DNA of 64,000 bases from the NCBI GenBank assembly GCA_902702965.1, contig CACRXP010000182.1, positions 878,543 through 942,542 of the forward strand. The letters are read 5' to 3'. Source of the stretch: Spirometra erinaceieuropaei. Taxonomy: Eukaryota > Platyhelminthes > Cestoda > Diphyllobothriidea > Diphyllobothriidae. Below the pieces are notes generated by a model. It did not search any database, had not been told where the DNA came from, and was given only the letters and a program-made list of their open reading frames with translations. Position 1 is the first letter of the stretch, and the number at the start of each line of letters is the position of its first letter. This document shows, piece after piece, positions 56,601 to 64,000 of the stretch. Both the position numbers and the translations under genes were made by a program.

Positions 56601-59600
56601 GCGAACTTCCCTTCTTACGACAAACATACTCTTTTTCATAAAAAATATACTGAGGGTTTCTGTGTTATTTCGGATCAAAAACGTTTTCTATATTGGAATT
56701 TTCATCTTTCTTGGGCTTGAAATGGCAGATTATTATTTCTAGAATCGCTGCACAAAAATTGATTTTTGTGCGTTGTTTCTGTGATTTTTGCTTGAGGGTA
56801 CAATGGCATCCAAAATCAGTTAAAGGTAACATCTGCTGAAGTGTTATGTCCTTTTGAATAGAAGTTACATCGAAATCTGCTCACAATATTAGCCTCTATG
56901 AGGTATTTTCATGTTATGATTGACGCTTTTCACTGGCATAGCCTCTGTTCAGTGGCACAGTGAGACATACGAGCCCATGCACCACGAGTTTCTGCGAACG
57001 CTGCATGTCAAGGCTACTTGCGTTAATTAAGTAGGCAATATATCTAGGTTTCACCTCCGCGAACTTTCGGAATTCCTACGAGGAATGTGATATAACTACA
57101 ATATGGTACAACTTACCCCCCGGACAACGAGGCCTATAAGGCCAGTCCAAGAACCATTTGGCAGCTTACGGCCATATTCGCCGTCCGCGGGCGTCACGAG
57201 CTCAAAACTAGGTGAGAGCGGAAGGACATACATTCAGTCACATTTAAGTGCTCCTGCGAACGAATCTTTTCAATTTTTTATTCGATCGCATGGAAGGTTG
57301 ATTAAAAAAGTTAACATAAGTTTGCATTATGCCAACGTCTCGAATCAGCCACGCATGAGCTTGATCAGGAAGGAACTATTTGTGGTGGGCAGTCAAGAAT
57401 GTGCTAACCTATTGGACTGTGTATATGTTTGGGAGCGAAGCTGCTGTTAGGAGTAGTAATCGTAATAGTATTATTATTATTATTATTAGTAGTAGTAGTA
57501 GAAGCAGTAGTAGTGGTAGTTGTAATATTGGTGGTGCCAGTGGTGGTGTCGCCAGCGATGACGAATAGGCCTTTTAGTATTATCAGCAGGAGGAGGAAGA
57601 AGAAGAACAGAAGAAGATGACAATAGATTTCTAGTTAAAGTCTATAGGAGCAGAAACTTGTTTCTTTTCCATTACAAGATGTGCAGTCCAGTTGCAGAAA
57701 GCATTGTTTTATCGCCGTCGACAAAAAATCATAAACTAATTATGGAAAGCTCGGAGAAGTGACCGTACCCTCAAGGGTGCTCAATGGAATAAATGTATGT
57801 ATTAATTAATTATTACTGAATAAAACTTAAAGTTTGCATTCATATCTACAAGACAGCATTAAGGAAAGATTCTTTTCCATATAGTTCCGGATAACAGGTT
57901 TCTTGTATGCGAATTCTGGGGAATTAGACAAGACGGTTAACTCGCAACCTCAGATTATGGGAGCACATTCTTGGCTTTTGAATAAATTGTCTACGGGAAA
58001 TTGGATACATGTCAACGAGCACAACAAACTTCAGCGTTTTTCTTCAAGAACAAACATCATTGAAGCCCGCAATACGAAACCAAAACGAATAGTTTCTCCA
58101 GTTTAGCATTTGTGATGCAATATGTTAATAAAATTTTCCCATCGCCCATATATGTGCATATATTTATATGCGGAATGTTGTTACCGACAAAGACAAGGGA
58201 GACTGGAATGGCCATTTCTGGCTTATTAGCCGTCATTAGCCAGTCATGCCCAACCCTGAGGTGTGGAACACCTGGGACTCGAACTTGCGACCAGTTAGGT
58301 ACGACTGGCTGATGACATCTAATAAGCCAGAAATGGCCATTCCAGTCTCCCTTGTCTTTGTAGGTAATACCATACTGCCTATATCATGCGCCGCTGTGCG
58401 GATGCTGGTCGGGCTCTAGAGACAGCCCGTAAGGCACAAGAGAACGAGTGAGTTCCGCAAAAACGGTCGGTGAGGCCCTCTAACTTTATATATGTATATA
58501 CATTTGAAGGCATATGCGTACTTTGTGGAAGGGGGAGAACTTCATTGAGCAAATTTTCGACGTTGGTTCCTCGTATCGTCGTCAGACTTGAATAAATGTG
58601 CAAAAATCAATTAACACTTCAAACGTGCTGAGAAATCAGTATTCGTTTGGTGCTTCAGCCTGTAGGCAGCCGCTGTGTGCGTTAGTCTGGAGCAATTAGC
58701 TGCGCGGCATCCGACTAGTTTTTCCTATTGATGCATTACTCATCGGAGTGCATGGCCTTAAGAAACTCGGCATTTTTTAGTACGTAAACTGCGTCAATGC
58801 GAGGTTTGTTACCGCAGTTGCTTTACTTGAATTCATGGACCTTTGTTTAGAAACAAAGTTTTCGTTCGACCACCATTATTATCAACAACTAAAAGGCGCC
58901 CCTATGAGATCACCTATATCTGGCTTTCTTGCCGAGGTGACAATGAAGAAACGGAAACTAGTAGCTCTTCCATTAGTTAACCCTTAAATGTGGGTGCAAT
59001 ATGTAGACGACATATTTGTTTTTACTAAAAAAGCTCCACTGGATGTGTTCCACAACACCATCAACTCAACCAATTCGGTGAATTACATTTATGCTGGAAA
59101 TAGAAGTTGACAATAAACTCCTATTTCTAGCTGTTCTCGTACAGCGGAAGACTGACGAACAATACTCACGTCCGTTTACTGCGAAGAAACATACGCTAAA
59201 ATAATTTTACACTATAAGAGCAACCGCCCTATGTCCTACAAGCGGAGTACTGACAAAATTCTGCCACGTAGAGCAAAACAATTTGCTCTGATGATAAAAT
59301 CTGCTATATTAAGCTAGACTACTTGTTTGAATTGGTTTCCCAGAACGGTTACCCTAAATGTTTCGTATGTCGATGCATGAGACAACAAGAGTTAAAAGTA
59401 AAGGAACTAGACAGTTCTAATCAAACGCCCAAAGTAAATTCCTCGCGAATCCTTCCTTTCATAAGGAATTTGTCTTAACTTGCTGAAAGACGCTTGAAGA
59501 AACACCAAATAAAATTGTCACACAAGTCGACGACTACATTACACACTCACCTTGTAAACTCTAAGGATAGGGTTGACTATCTCGATAAAAGGAAGTCGTC

Positions 59601-62536
59601 CATAAGATCCCATGAGATGCCTGACACCGTATACTGCGGCCAAACGGGAAAATTTGTCTCTACACGTATCCACAAACACCAACTGGCAGTTAAGAGGCAA
59701 AGGCCACCGGTCTCAAATGGCCACGCACACGCTTAATACTGGGCACACCGCATGGGATAAAACTCTTATCGTCGGAGTTTGCCCCTCTAAAAACGGCCGG
59801 GAGTTTATTGAAGCTATGCACTCCGGCGAGTCATGCATCAATAGGCACATCGAGTTAGATGCCACGTACGAAAATCTCAGTGGAAAGTGCAACAGACAAA
59901 AGCCAATCGATACAGACTGACGCACGCGGCGGCCGCTTACTGGCTGAAGCACCAAAGGAGTATTGATCTGATAAGAAGTAGAAGCGATCGCTGGAACAAG
60001 ATCTTTATTTGCCAGACGTTTCAGATTCTCACTTGGACCCGTCATCAGATACAGTGACAGAAACGCGTGACCCGTGCACAGGAAGTTGCAGCATTTATAG
60101 CAGGCAGTCGCTATGCTACCGCATACCTATGGTAACCGCTCTTCCTTCATCAATTGTTGCCCGTTAGTGCGCTACTGGTTTGACTGCCGGCATGAAAGTT
60201 GCTAATTGCTGAAATCTCATCACCCTTTCTAGGTGCTGGCGTGATGATTGCGCGGCAACCTGGCTCACCGGCTGCGTGCTCCCCGGATGGCAAATTACTT
60301 TGGCCAGCTTGTGCCTCAGCAGAGAATATGGAGTAGGGCTGACGTTGCACTTGTTTGTAGACTGAGATCCCGTGAACCATGACTCAAGCAACACGCCACT
60401 TGCCATTATCTGTCGCTGCAGATCGGGTATTTATTCCGACAGGAATGGGCGCACACCGATCTATTGGCTTCCCGAAGCAAACAAGCTTCGTTTGGGCGAT
60501 AGGGGTCACGAACAGGCAACCGCCTACCAGGTCGAAGTCGGCCACGCCACGATAGCAGAGGAGGGAGACGACAGAGTCCGGGAGGGTAGATTGATACAGC
60601 ACTGGCAGAGTCAAGAAGACGCAATCTCGGGCACTGTTTCGGGCCCGTAACCCTGACCATCAGCGGGGACCAGTAACAGGCACACCTGACGCAGTTGGTC
60701 CACCACTGTGGTCTACTAGATGGGTCATATGCACTTCATCGAACCGAAGTTCATCAATGCCTCGTCACCTGTCATTCTCTGTCGCCGCAGATCGGGTATG
60801 TGTTACATCAGGAAAGGACGCACACCCATCTATTAGCTTTCCGAAGCAAACGAGACTCTTATGGGTGACAAGGGTCACGAACAGGCAACCAACTATATAC
60901 GTACATATGCCAACCAACTGATATGAATTTATGCGCTTTCCCTCTCATTTGCATCGTCTTTAAGGCAGTTGAACCGAGGAATATCTGCCGCTTCTGGCCT
61001 CTGGTGCTTAAACTATCCTATTAGGTGGCAGTCGACGATAACCCTATACAGGCAGTCTCCAAAATCCCCTTTGGCACAATTAAATAGGTCCTCTGCTCTC
61101 GGCGAAATTGGCTTGGCGTAAACAACTGTTAGCATGATGTGTGTAGGTACGTAATTGCCATACCGATTATCAGTTCGCACGCAAACAGTTAGCCAGTACC
61201 AACGAGTCAAAGTCACGCCCATTCATGCAGCTTCAACAGTTACAATCTAACCATCCTAAATTCACAAGACCTGGTTCAGAATGCCACGGTAGGTAGTTCA
61301 CGATCCGCCGTGCTCTAAGAGGGTTATCCCGTGCAACAGAGCTGGATATCGGTATACCTCATTGACTGGAAGCTAGTTTGTGCAACCAATTTATACAAAT
61401 CGGCAGACAATGAAGCCCTGATGACTTGTTAGATTTTCCCCGTCAGATTTTTTCCGTCAATTCCCCTCGTATTTGCACACTCTCAGTGAATCAGTGGTGG
61501 AGCTCACGGCCATGGAAACAGACTGACAATATTGTGCGATACCAATGATCTGTTCTCAGATTCTGCCTGATGCGGCCTGATCGCCGTTATTCTCGTTCAT
61601 GTCCATTTTATGAGGCTGAGGAAGCATTTTACGCGACTGATGACTCGGTGTTGGCAAGAGGGTTCCAATTAGTTCGGAGTAGATAAATGTAATCCTTATG
61701 TGTGAACATGGTAACTCACCCGAACTGGAATTGCTCCTGAAGCAGTTGAAGTAAATCGATTTGGAAACCAGAGGCATTTTGCAGAAATCCATTCTCATCC
61801 AGACTGCCGCCTTCAACAAATCCTCTCGCCTTTAAATAGGAAAACAGGAGATGCGTACTATTAATTAGTACAGCAAGTTGCGATGGGTACAGCATGATTA
61901 GTCCTGCCTTTTAGACAATCCAACCCCGGGATTTGAAGACTACTCATTAGATACGTGGCACTGAGGTTGCTTTTCTCAAAAGGCTGGTTTCTTACTTATC
62001 ATACACGTGAAGCGGCTTCCTCATGGTGCCGATGTCATTGACCGATTACACGCTTACCATGACCTTGGTGATAAGATCAACCTCCGGACCGTAGGCAACC
62101 CGACTGACTTCTGTACAAATAGGACGTACTTCACTCATCTTGGCCATTTAGCACCGACTGTTCATGAACCTATTCGACAGCCCAATCTTCTTTAAGATTA
62201 CTCTAACCGTTCCTTCATTCTTTTCAATTGTCTTCCGAGATAATTGGGCAACATGATACCAGAAAAGAAATGTTTCTCCGCGTTTTTAATAGACAGACAG
62301 CCTTGTACCTGCAAACAGCCGATTCGAAGTTTTTCGCCGAAGAAGCTGTAAAAGGCGTTTGGAAAGAGGCCGCTGATGTCAGATTTAGGTGCCTGGAAGG
62401 CGGCAAAATCGGTCATCTCTAAGCTGCCATCCGCTTGAAGTTGTGCTGTCCTGTAGAACGTGATTGGCTCATGCAGTCGTCGGGTTCTGGAAGCGAACAT
62501 CCAGAGACTGTTGAGAAGGCCAGTCTCGTTGTACCA
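50358..62536 (-). CDS. Ionotropic glutamate receptor, divergent (six exons; 5' end beyond window)
   Basis: Exons in order: 62,536-62,309, 61,829-61,720, 53,324-52,947, 52,852-52,635, 50,947-50,703, 50,619-50,358. They encode a ligand-gated cation channel subunit: end of the amino-terminal domain, S1 ([32 protein letters not shown]), TM1, pore and TM3 ([18 protein letters not shown]), S2 (ending [18 protein letters not shown]) and TM4 ([19 protein letters not shown]) with a short tail. Pro, Thr and Arg of the PxTIxxxR ligand site are kept; the S2 acidic ligand residue is Asp (FVYIDD). The SYTANLAAF gate motif is altered to AYQAELVAF, and the Q/R/N site is Met by alignment. Phases agree at all checked junctions, except that a short S1 exon is missing in the 8.4-kb intron. 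Probably an active but divergent clade. Confidence 0.93.
50703..50947 (-). CDS. Glutamate receptor exon: S2
   Basis: Acceptor CTACTCTCTGCCTTAG, donor TA|GTAAGT. It encodes [36 protein letters not shown] with the acidic ligand-contact position, and [19 protein letters not shown]. Confidence 0.93.
51450..52370 (-). mobile_element. Decayed PLE in glutamate receptor intron
   Basis: On the minus strand, broken frames read [36 protein letters not shown] and, near 51,740-51,670, [19 protein letters not shown], the start of a GIY-YIG domain (YVGESGRxLxTR). SINGHLDL follows near 51,530. Several stops. A long plus-strand frame over the same interval (51,769-52,362) is its antisense shadow. Confidence 0.7.
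52635..52852 (-). CDS. Glutamate receptor exon: pore exit, TM3 and start of S2
   Basis: Acceptor TATTCGGCAG, donor GAG|GTACAG. The split codon makes Ala, giving [16 protein letters not shown]3 then follows with the altered gate motif [11 protein letters not shown] and the S2 start [13 protein letters not shown] and [12 protein letters not shown]. The preceding intron is 94 bp. Confidence 0.93.
52947..53324 (-). CDS. Glutamate receptor exon: end of S1, TM1 and pore helix
   Basis: Acceptor TTCTCTTTTCCAG, donor CAGG|GTGAGA. It encodes [19 protein letters not shown] with the ligand-site Arg, [17 protein letters not shown]1 ([19 protein letters not shown]) and the pore helix up to [11 protein letters not shown]. 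An internal alternative acceptor (CTTACTGCAG, before GAGGTAGAG) has a longer pyrimidine tract and could be used instead, depending on the missing exon's phase. Confidence 0.93.
53434..53900. mobile_element. SINE/retrozyme-like fold-back S3 with a complete unit
   Basis: The minus-strand arm (53,434-53,553) holds a hammerhead-like block (53,468-53,512) and B-box region. The plus-strand part (53,554-53,900) is a full unit. It begins GTTCCGTATGAACGATCGG at 53,554, then has TATATTCCCGATCGAAAACC, a tRNA-like A box near 53,630 (TGGCCCGGTGGGTAGAGG), a B-box near 53,668 (GAGTTCGAGGCTC), the hammerhead-like block (53,715-53,759), TTTGTCGGTAATATCATT and a CGCCGCTGTGCGGCTGCTGG block. The start sequence is then repeated at 53,866. 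The period is 312 bp. It lies in the intron of the glutamate receptor gene. Confidence 0.78.
53715..53759 (+). ncRNA. Hammerhead-like self-cleaving motif in element S3
   Basis: Stem I 53,715-53,720 (GGCTGG) pairs with 53,754-53,759 (CCAGTC; GACTGG in other copies pairs perfectly). The core CTGACGA is at 53,721-53,727, stem II is GGCT-AATA-AGCC, GAAA is at 53,742-53,745, and the palindromic ATGGCCAT forms a two-base-pair stem III with a GGCC loop or an intermolecular stem. The cleavage strand is AUU before stem I. The base pair closing stem II is C against A here; the minus arm at 63,230 has T against A, which pairs. Short stem III variants are known to act as dimers. Confidence 0.5.
54068..54520 (+). 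mobile_element. PLE GIY-YIG domain fragment (family 2)
   Basis: A 149-codon frame to a stop at 54,515-54,517. Its second half reads [18 protein letters not shown], then [34 protein letters not shown] and [15 protein letters not shown], the full order of a PLE GIY-YIG nuclease: the G-E-TGKRL motif with the expected Arg region, the EH motif, the GH-F motif, the glutamate block and a terminal N/R-H-L block. The usual catalytic Arg in 'TR' is Pro (LPTP), so it is probably inactive. No RT is seen upstream. Confidence 0.75.
54521..55430. other. Intronic, no exon recognised; short TA repeat and S-element scrap
   Basis: A (TA)n tract lies at 55,017-55,034. Just left of it GCAGAGGGCGCTCACCGAT matches the end of the S element on the minus strand, and the block 55,205-55,240 (AGCCAGCTAATGAGTCAGAAATGGCC, given here only in part as GTCAGAAATGGCC) looks like a broken hammerhead-like motif. 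The interval is a likely rearranged S copy. Confidence 0.4.
55430..55560 (-). mobile_element. tRNA-derived SINE-like fragment (family 2), copy 2
   Basis: The minus strand has an A-box (TAGCTTAAGTGGTTAGAGC) that can form a D-arm and a perfect B-box T-arm (GTGGGTTCGAATCCCAC). The region between them is about eight bases too long and cannot form an anticodon stem, and the acceptor ends do not pair well. The downstream GCGCCGAGTTTTTCACAG and GGTCAATATG sequence is shared with 34,815-34,860. This is a tRNA-like SINE head, not a working tRNA gene. Confidence 0.7.
55790..56100 (-). mobile_element. PLE fragment (linker and start of GIY-YIG)
   Basis: The minus-strand frame 56,093-55,827 reads [19 protein letters not shown], then [17 protein letters not shown] and [15 protein letters not shown]. 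This is the PLE linker followed by the Cys pair and the (V)Y-GQTG start of the GIY-YIG nuclease. Truncated on both sides. Confidence 0.78.
56100..58155. other. Intronic, no exon recognised; S-element scrap and trinucleotide tract
   Basis: At 56,485-56,555 GGTTGGGTATGATTGG, CTGATGACGGC, AGTCAGAAG and TTCCAGTTTCCC are a decayed plus-strand hammerhead-like block of the S element. At 57,460-57,610 lie ATT, AGT, GGT and AGG/AAG trinucleotide runs. Nothing else recognised. Confidence 0.45.
58160..58485. mobile_element. SINE/retrozyme-like fold-back S4
   Basis: The minus arm (58,160-58,295) runs from GTTACCGACAAAGACAAGGG through the hammerhead-like block (here CTAATGA instead of CTGACGA, so broken) to the B-box. 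The plus arm (58,296-58,485) has an intact CTGATGA core at 58,309-58,315 within 58,303-58,347, then TTTGTAGGTAATACCAT, the CGCCGCTGTGCGGATGCTGG block and the GGTCGGTGAGGCCCTCTAAC end. It is flanked by TA-rich sequence on both sides. Confidence 0.75.
58490..58620 (-). mobile_element. PLE 3' tail only, with hammerhead-like motif
   Basis: The minus strand reads AAGTCTGACGACGATACGAG, then GGAACCAACGTCGAAAATTT and a CTCAATGAAGTTCTCCCCCTT block. This corresponds to the 3' tail at 320-400. No coding part is attached, and it abuts S4 directly. Confidence 0.6.
58850..59935 (+). mobile_element. PLE copy: RT motifs B-C, linker and GIY-YIG, decayed
   Basis: Frames read [19 protein letters not shown] (motif B) and [16 protein letters not shown], the RT catalytic box [24 protein letters not shown] and [14 protein letters not shown] follow in one frame near 59,620-59,735, and [12 protein letters not shown] and [20 protein letters not shown] in another to a stop at 59,918. 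At least one stop lies between motifs B and C, plus many frameshifts. Same family as the copies at 1 and 62,820. It lies in the large glutamate receptor intron. Confidence 0.85.
60010..60420 (-). mobile_element. PLE fragment (family 2), end of GIY-YIG and 3' UTR
   Basis: The minus-strand frame 60,406-60,164 reads [19 protein letters not shown], then [13 protein letters not shown], the terminal block of a PLE nuclease ([19 protein letters not shown] type). The 3' UTR continues to about 60,010. The 5' side is cut at about 60,420, where an unrelated direct repeat begins. Confidence 0.7.
60402..60888. repeat. Direct repeat pair 60,402-60,525 and 60,772-60,888
   Basis: Both copies run CTGTCGC, GCAGATCGGGTAT, ACAGGAA, GGGCGCACACCGATCTATT-type sequence, CCCGAAGCAAAC and GGGTCACGAACAGGCAACC in the same order with about one mismatch in ten. 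The spacing of 370 bp is not filled by a third copy. Origin unknown. Confidence 0.75.
60890..61719. other. Intron of the glutamate receptor; possible cryptic exon near 61,140-61,190
   Basis: On the minus strand, about 61,191-61,146, a frame reads [13 protein letters not shown]. It resembles the S1 segment 'LVPDGKYGA' that is missing between the neighbouring receptor exons and lies in the right place. No AG acceptor in frame is found close upstream, so it is not called as an exon. Confidence 0.3.
61720..61829 (-). CDS. Glutamate receptor exon: S1, GFxIDLL helix
   Basis: Acceptor TTCCTATTTAAAG, donor GG|GTGAGT, ending in phase 2. It encodes [17 protein letters not shown] and [17 protein letters not shown], the S1 helix region following the first strand of the ligand-binding domain. 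Confidence 0.9.
62309..62536 (-). CDS. Glutamate receptor exon: end of amino-terminal domain and start of S1
   Basis: Acceptor CTACTTTTAG, donor CAG|GTACAA, exactly 76 codons. It reads [18 protein letters not shown], then [16 protein letters not shown], and ends [12 protein letters not shown], the 'LRV' strand that opens the ligand-binding domain. Upstream exons should lie to the right of the window or are unrecognised. Confidence 0.88.
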
Positions 62537-62819
62537 CTAAAAGTAGCCGAAACGTAGTCTGTTTATGTGACTACCAGTAGAGCGTCATCAAATTAAGATG
62601 ACTTTTTTGAAATATGTAAACTTCGCCCCATCAGCGGGAGTTTTGCAGATGAGAGGAGCATTTGTATTTTCACACCTTATACTGTCTACGTGATTTTAAA
62701 CAGAATGGCATTTTAGAGTTGCGAAGATTCCCATTGAAAAATTCAAAAGGCAATTTGGCAAGCGTACGTCTGTTTCGGTAAGTTCTCTTCAAGTCTGTAC
62801 AATTTTATGGCTATATATA

Positions 62820-63185
62820 TTGTTGGCGCCTGCCCTACAAGGAGAGGCCGCGAATTCCTGGAAGCAATGCACTCAGATGAGGCATGCATCAATCGGCATA
62901 TCGTTCTAGATGCTACGTGCAAATTCCTCAAGGACAAATGGAAGCGAGCGCAGCCAATGCTGAGGGGATGACGAAATATCATTGACGCGCATTGTCGCAG
63001 ACTTCGGCCAACCACGGAATCACTTGTTCGGTGCGGTTTAAATAGTTAACTGTTTTTGTACATAACTCAGTAGTCTGACGACGAGCTGGGGAACCAATTT
63101 CGAAGATTTACTAATAAAGCTTTTACTTTTCCCAAAGAACCTATCATCTTCAATTTATATCTCTTGGGATGCCCGCCTTCCAGCA
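62820..63185 (+). mobile_element. PLE 3' end, 5'-truncated, with hammerhead-like tail
   Basis: Starts abruptly inside the GIY-YIG domain (GREFLEAMHSDEACINRHIV, then CKFLKDKWKRAQPM) and stops at about 62,968. The tail matches 221-420 closely, including CTGACGA at 63,075-63,081 and the (T)CCCAAAGAA block, and ends at TATATA next to fold-back S5. It inserted upstream of the receptor exon at 62,536. Confidence 0.85.
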
Positions 63186-63186
63186 C

Positions 63187-63587
63187 TTATATATGCAGTA
63201 TGCTATTACAGAGAAAGACAAGGAGAATGGGATGGCCATTTCTGGCTTATTAGCCATCGTCAGTCAGTCATACCCAACCCCGAAGTGTGCAACACCCGCA
63301 CTCGCGACCTGTTATTTAGAAGTCCACGCCTGTAGACACTGGACCACCAGCCCGTTGCCCTGTCGATTTTCGATCGGGAATATACAATGGTAGGGGACGC
63401 ACAGCGATCGTTCTTACGGAAGTCACTCGTTCCGTTGTGCCTTATGGGCGAGTTCGAGCCTCGGGTGTTCCACACTTCGGAGTTGGTTATGACTGGCTGA
63501 CGACGGCTAATACGCCAGGAATGGCCATCCCAGTCTCCCATATCTTTGTCTGTAATAACATGCTGCATATATATATATATATATAAT
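63187..63587. mobile_element. SINE/retrozyme-like fold-back S5
   Basis: Same architecture as S2. The minus arm is 63,187 to about 63,450 and the plus arm to 63,587, both ends in TATATA. The minus arm's hammerhead-like block has CTGACGATGGC, so stem II closes with a T-A pair, and an AUC cleavage triplet. The plus arm (63,492-63,536) has CTGACGA and AUC but GGAA in place of GAAA. An AT microsatellite lies at 63,567-63,584. Confidence 0.78.
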
Positions 63588-64000
63588 GGCGTTTGAGCAA
63601 TCAGAATGGCCCATCGAACAAGATACTTTGCGATTCTTTAATGTCTTGGAATTCTATTGGTGATGATGTCAAAGTATTTAGGGAGTCCTTTGTTTTTTGG
63701 CCAAAGAAACGGCGTAAGTTGTTTTCTGTAGTTTTGTGCCATTCGTTAGTTTCTCCTGAGAAGTTATTAGAGTTCACTGGAACAAATTCACTGACTACCA
63801 GAAGCTTAATTGCATTGGAACACCTGTTCATCTGCGGAAGGCACAAACACATAAAATACCCCCATGCGAGGGACGAGACATTCTGTCTGCTTGCCGTGCA
63901 ATGTGCGTTGCTATTTTGTCGCGTTGCTGCACTGACGGTGATATTGTGAGCGTAGGCTCTAAGAGTTGCTTCAGCGTGACTGTGTGGGGACACTGATTCG
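63588..64000. repeat. Dispersed repeat shared with 20,413-20,830 (runs off the window)
   Basis: Nearly identical to the sequence right of fold-back S2. It contains a 130-codon minus-strand frame (63,993-63,601) with no recognised family; the first copy has stops and shifts in that frame. The right boundary is outside the window. Confidence 0.8.

Noticed and set aside
60384..60660. Three overlapping frames of 76-92 codons
   Set aside because: They fall on an unknown direct repeat, conflict with each other on both strands, and the second repeat copy does not preserve any of them.
1..64000. CRISPR array, prophage, bacterial operon or rRNA operon
   Set aside because: No regularly spaced short repeats, no ribosome binding sites ahead of tandem frames, and clear spliceosomal introns; the window is eukaryotic.

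Overview
The window is eukaryotic and almost certainly from a parasitic flatworm (cestode or trematode). The reasons are split genes with GT-AG introns, some of only about 40 bp; a very high load of Penelope-like elements (PLEs) with GIY-YIG endonuclease domains; CR1/Jockey-like non-LTR retrotransposons; tRNA-like SINE families; and TA-flanked inverted-repeat transposons. There are no bacterial operons, rRNA genes or CRISPR arrays, and most open frames are decayed transposon pieces or chance. I cannot name the species. One 899-base assembly gap lies at 36,792-37,690.

Two host genes can be supported, both in the right third. (1) At 46,116-47,969 (+) are five exons of a CXXC zinc-binding protein of the UPF0587/DUF866 family (human CZIB, formerly C1orf123), complete except for a tiny first exon, with a polyadenylation signal just downstream. 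(2) At 62,536-50,358 (-) are six exons of a divergent ionotropic glutamate receptor: the end of the amino-terminal domain, S1, the pore with TM1-TM3, S2 and TM4. Splice phases agree at every junction that could be checked. One short S1 exon is unresolved in an 8.4-kb intron full of transposons, and the upstream exons lie beyond the right edge.

The left 28 kb is a tandem array of large, diverged repeat units: unit A about 505-11,390, unit B about 11,390-23,320, and unit C about 23,320-28,200 (incomplete or broken). A weak fragment of a fourth lies near 40.4-41.0 kb. The units share collinear noncoding sequence and old retroelement pieces, and differ by later insertions: a CR1 copy and a PLE in A, an inverted-repeat transposon and a SINE fold-back in B, a long palindromic element in C. 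The middle (28-41 kb) is mostly retrotransposon wreckage: PLE reverse transcriptase, several CR1-like copies and another palindromic element.

The most interesting system is a pair of element types that may carry self-cleaving hammerhead-like RNA folds. One is a roughly 312-bp repeat with tRNA-like pol III boxes. It has a motif with a 6-bp stem I, a CTGACGA core, a GAAA box and a palindromic minimal stem III, and four of its five main loci are head-to-head fold-backs. The other is the PLE family, whose 3' ends carry a related CTGACGA...GAAA motif about 100 bp after the stop codon. This resembles retrozymes and the PLE hammerheads reported in other animals, but the folds here have non-standard positions and need testing.
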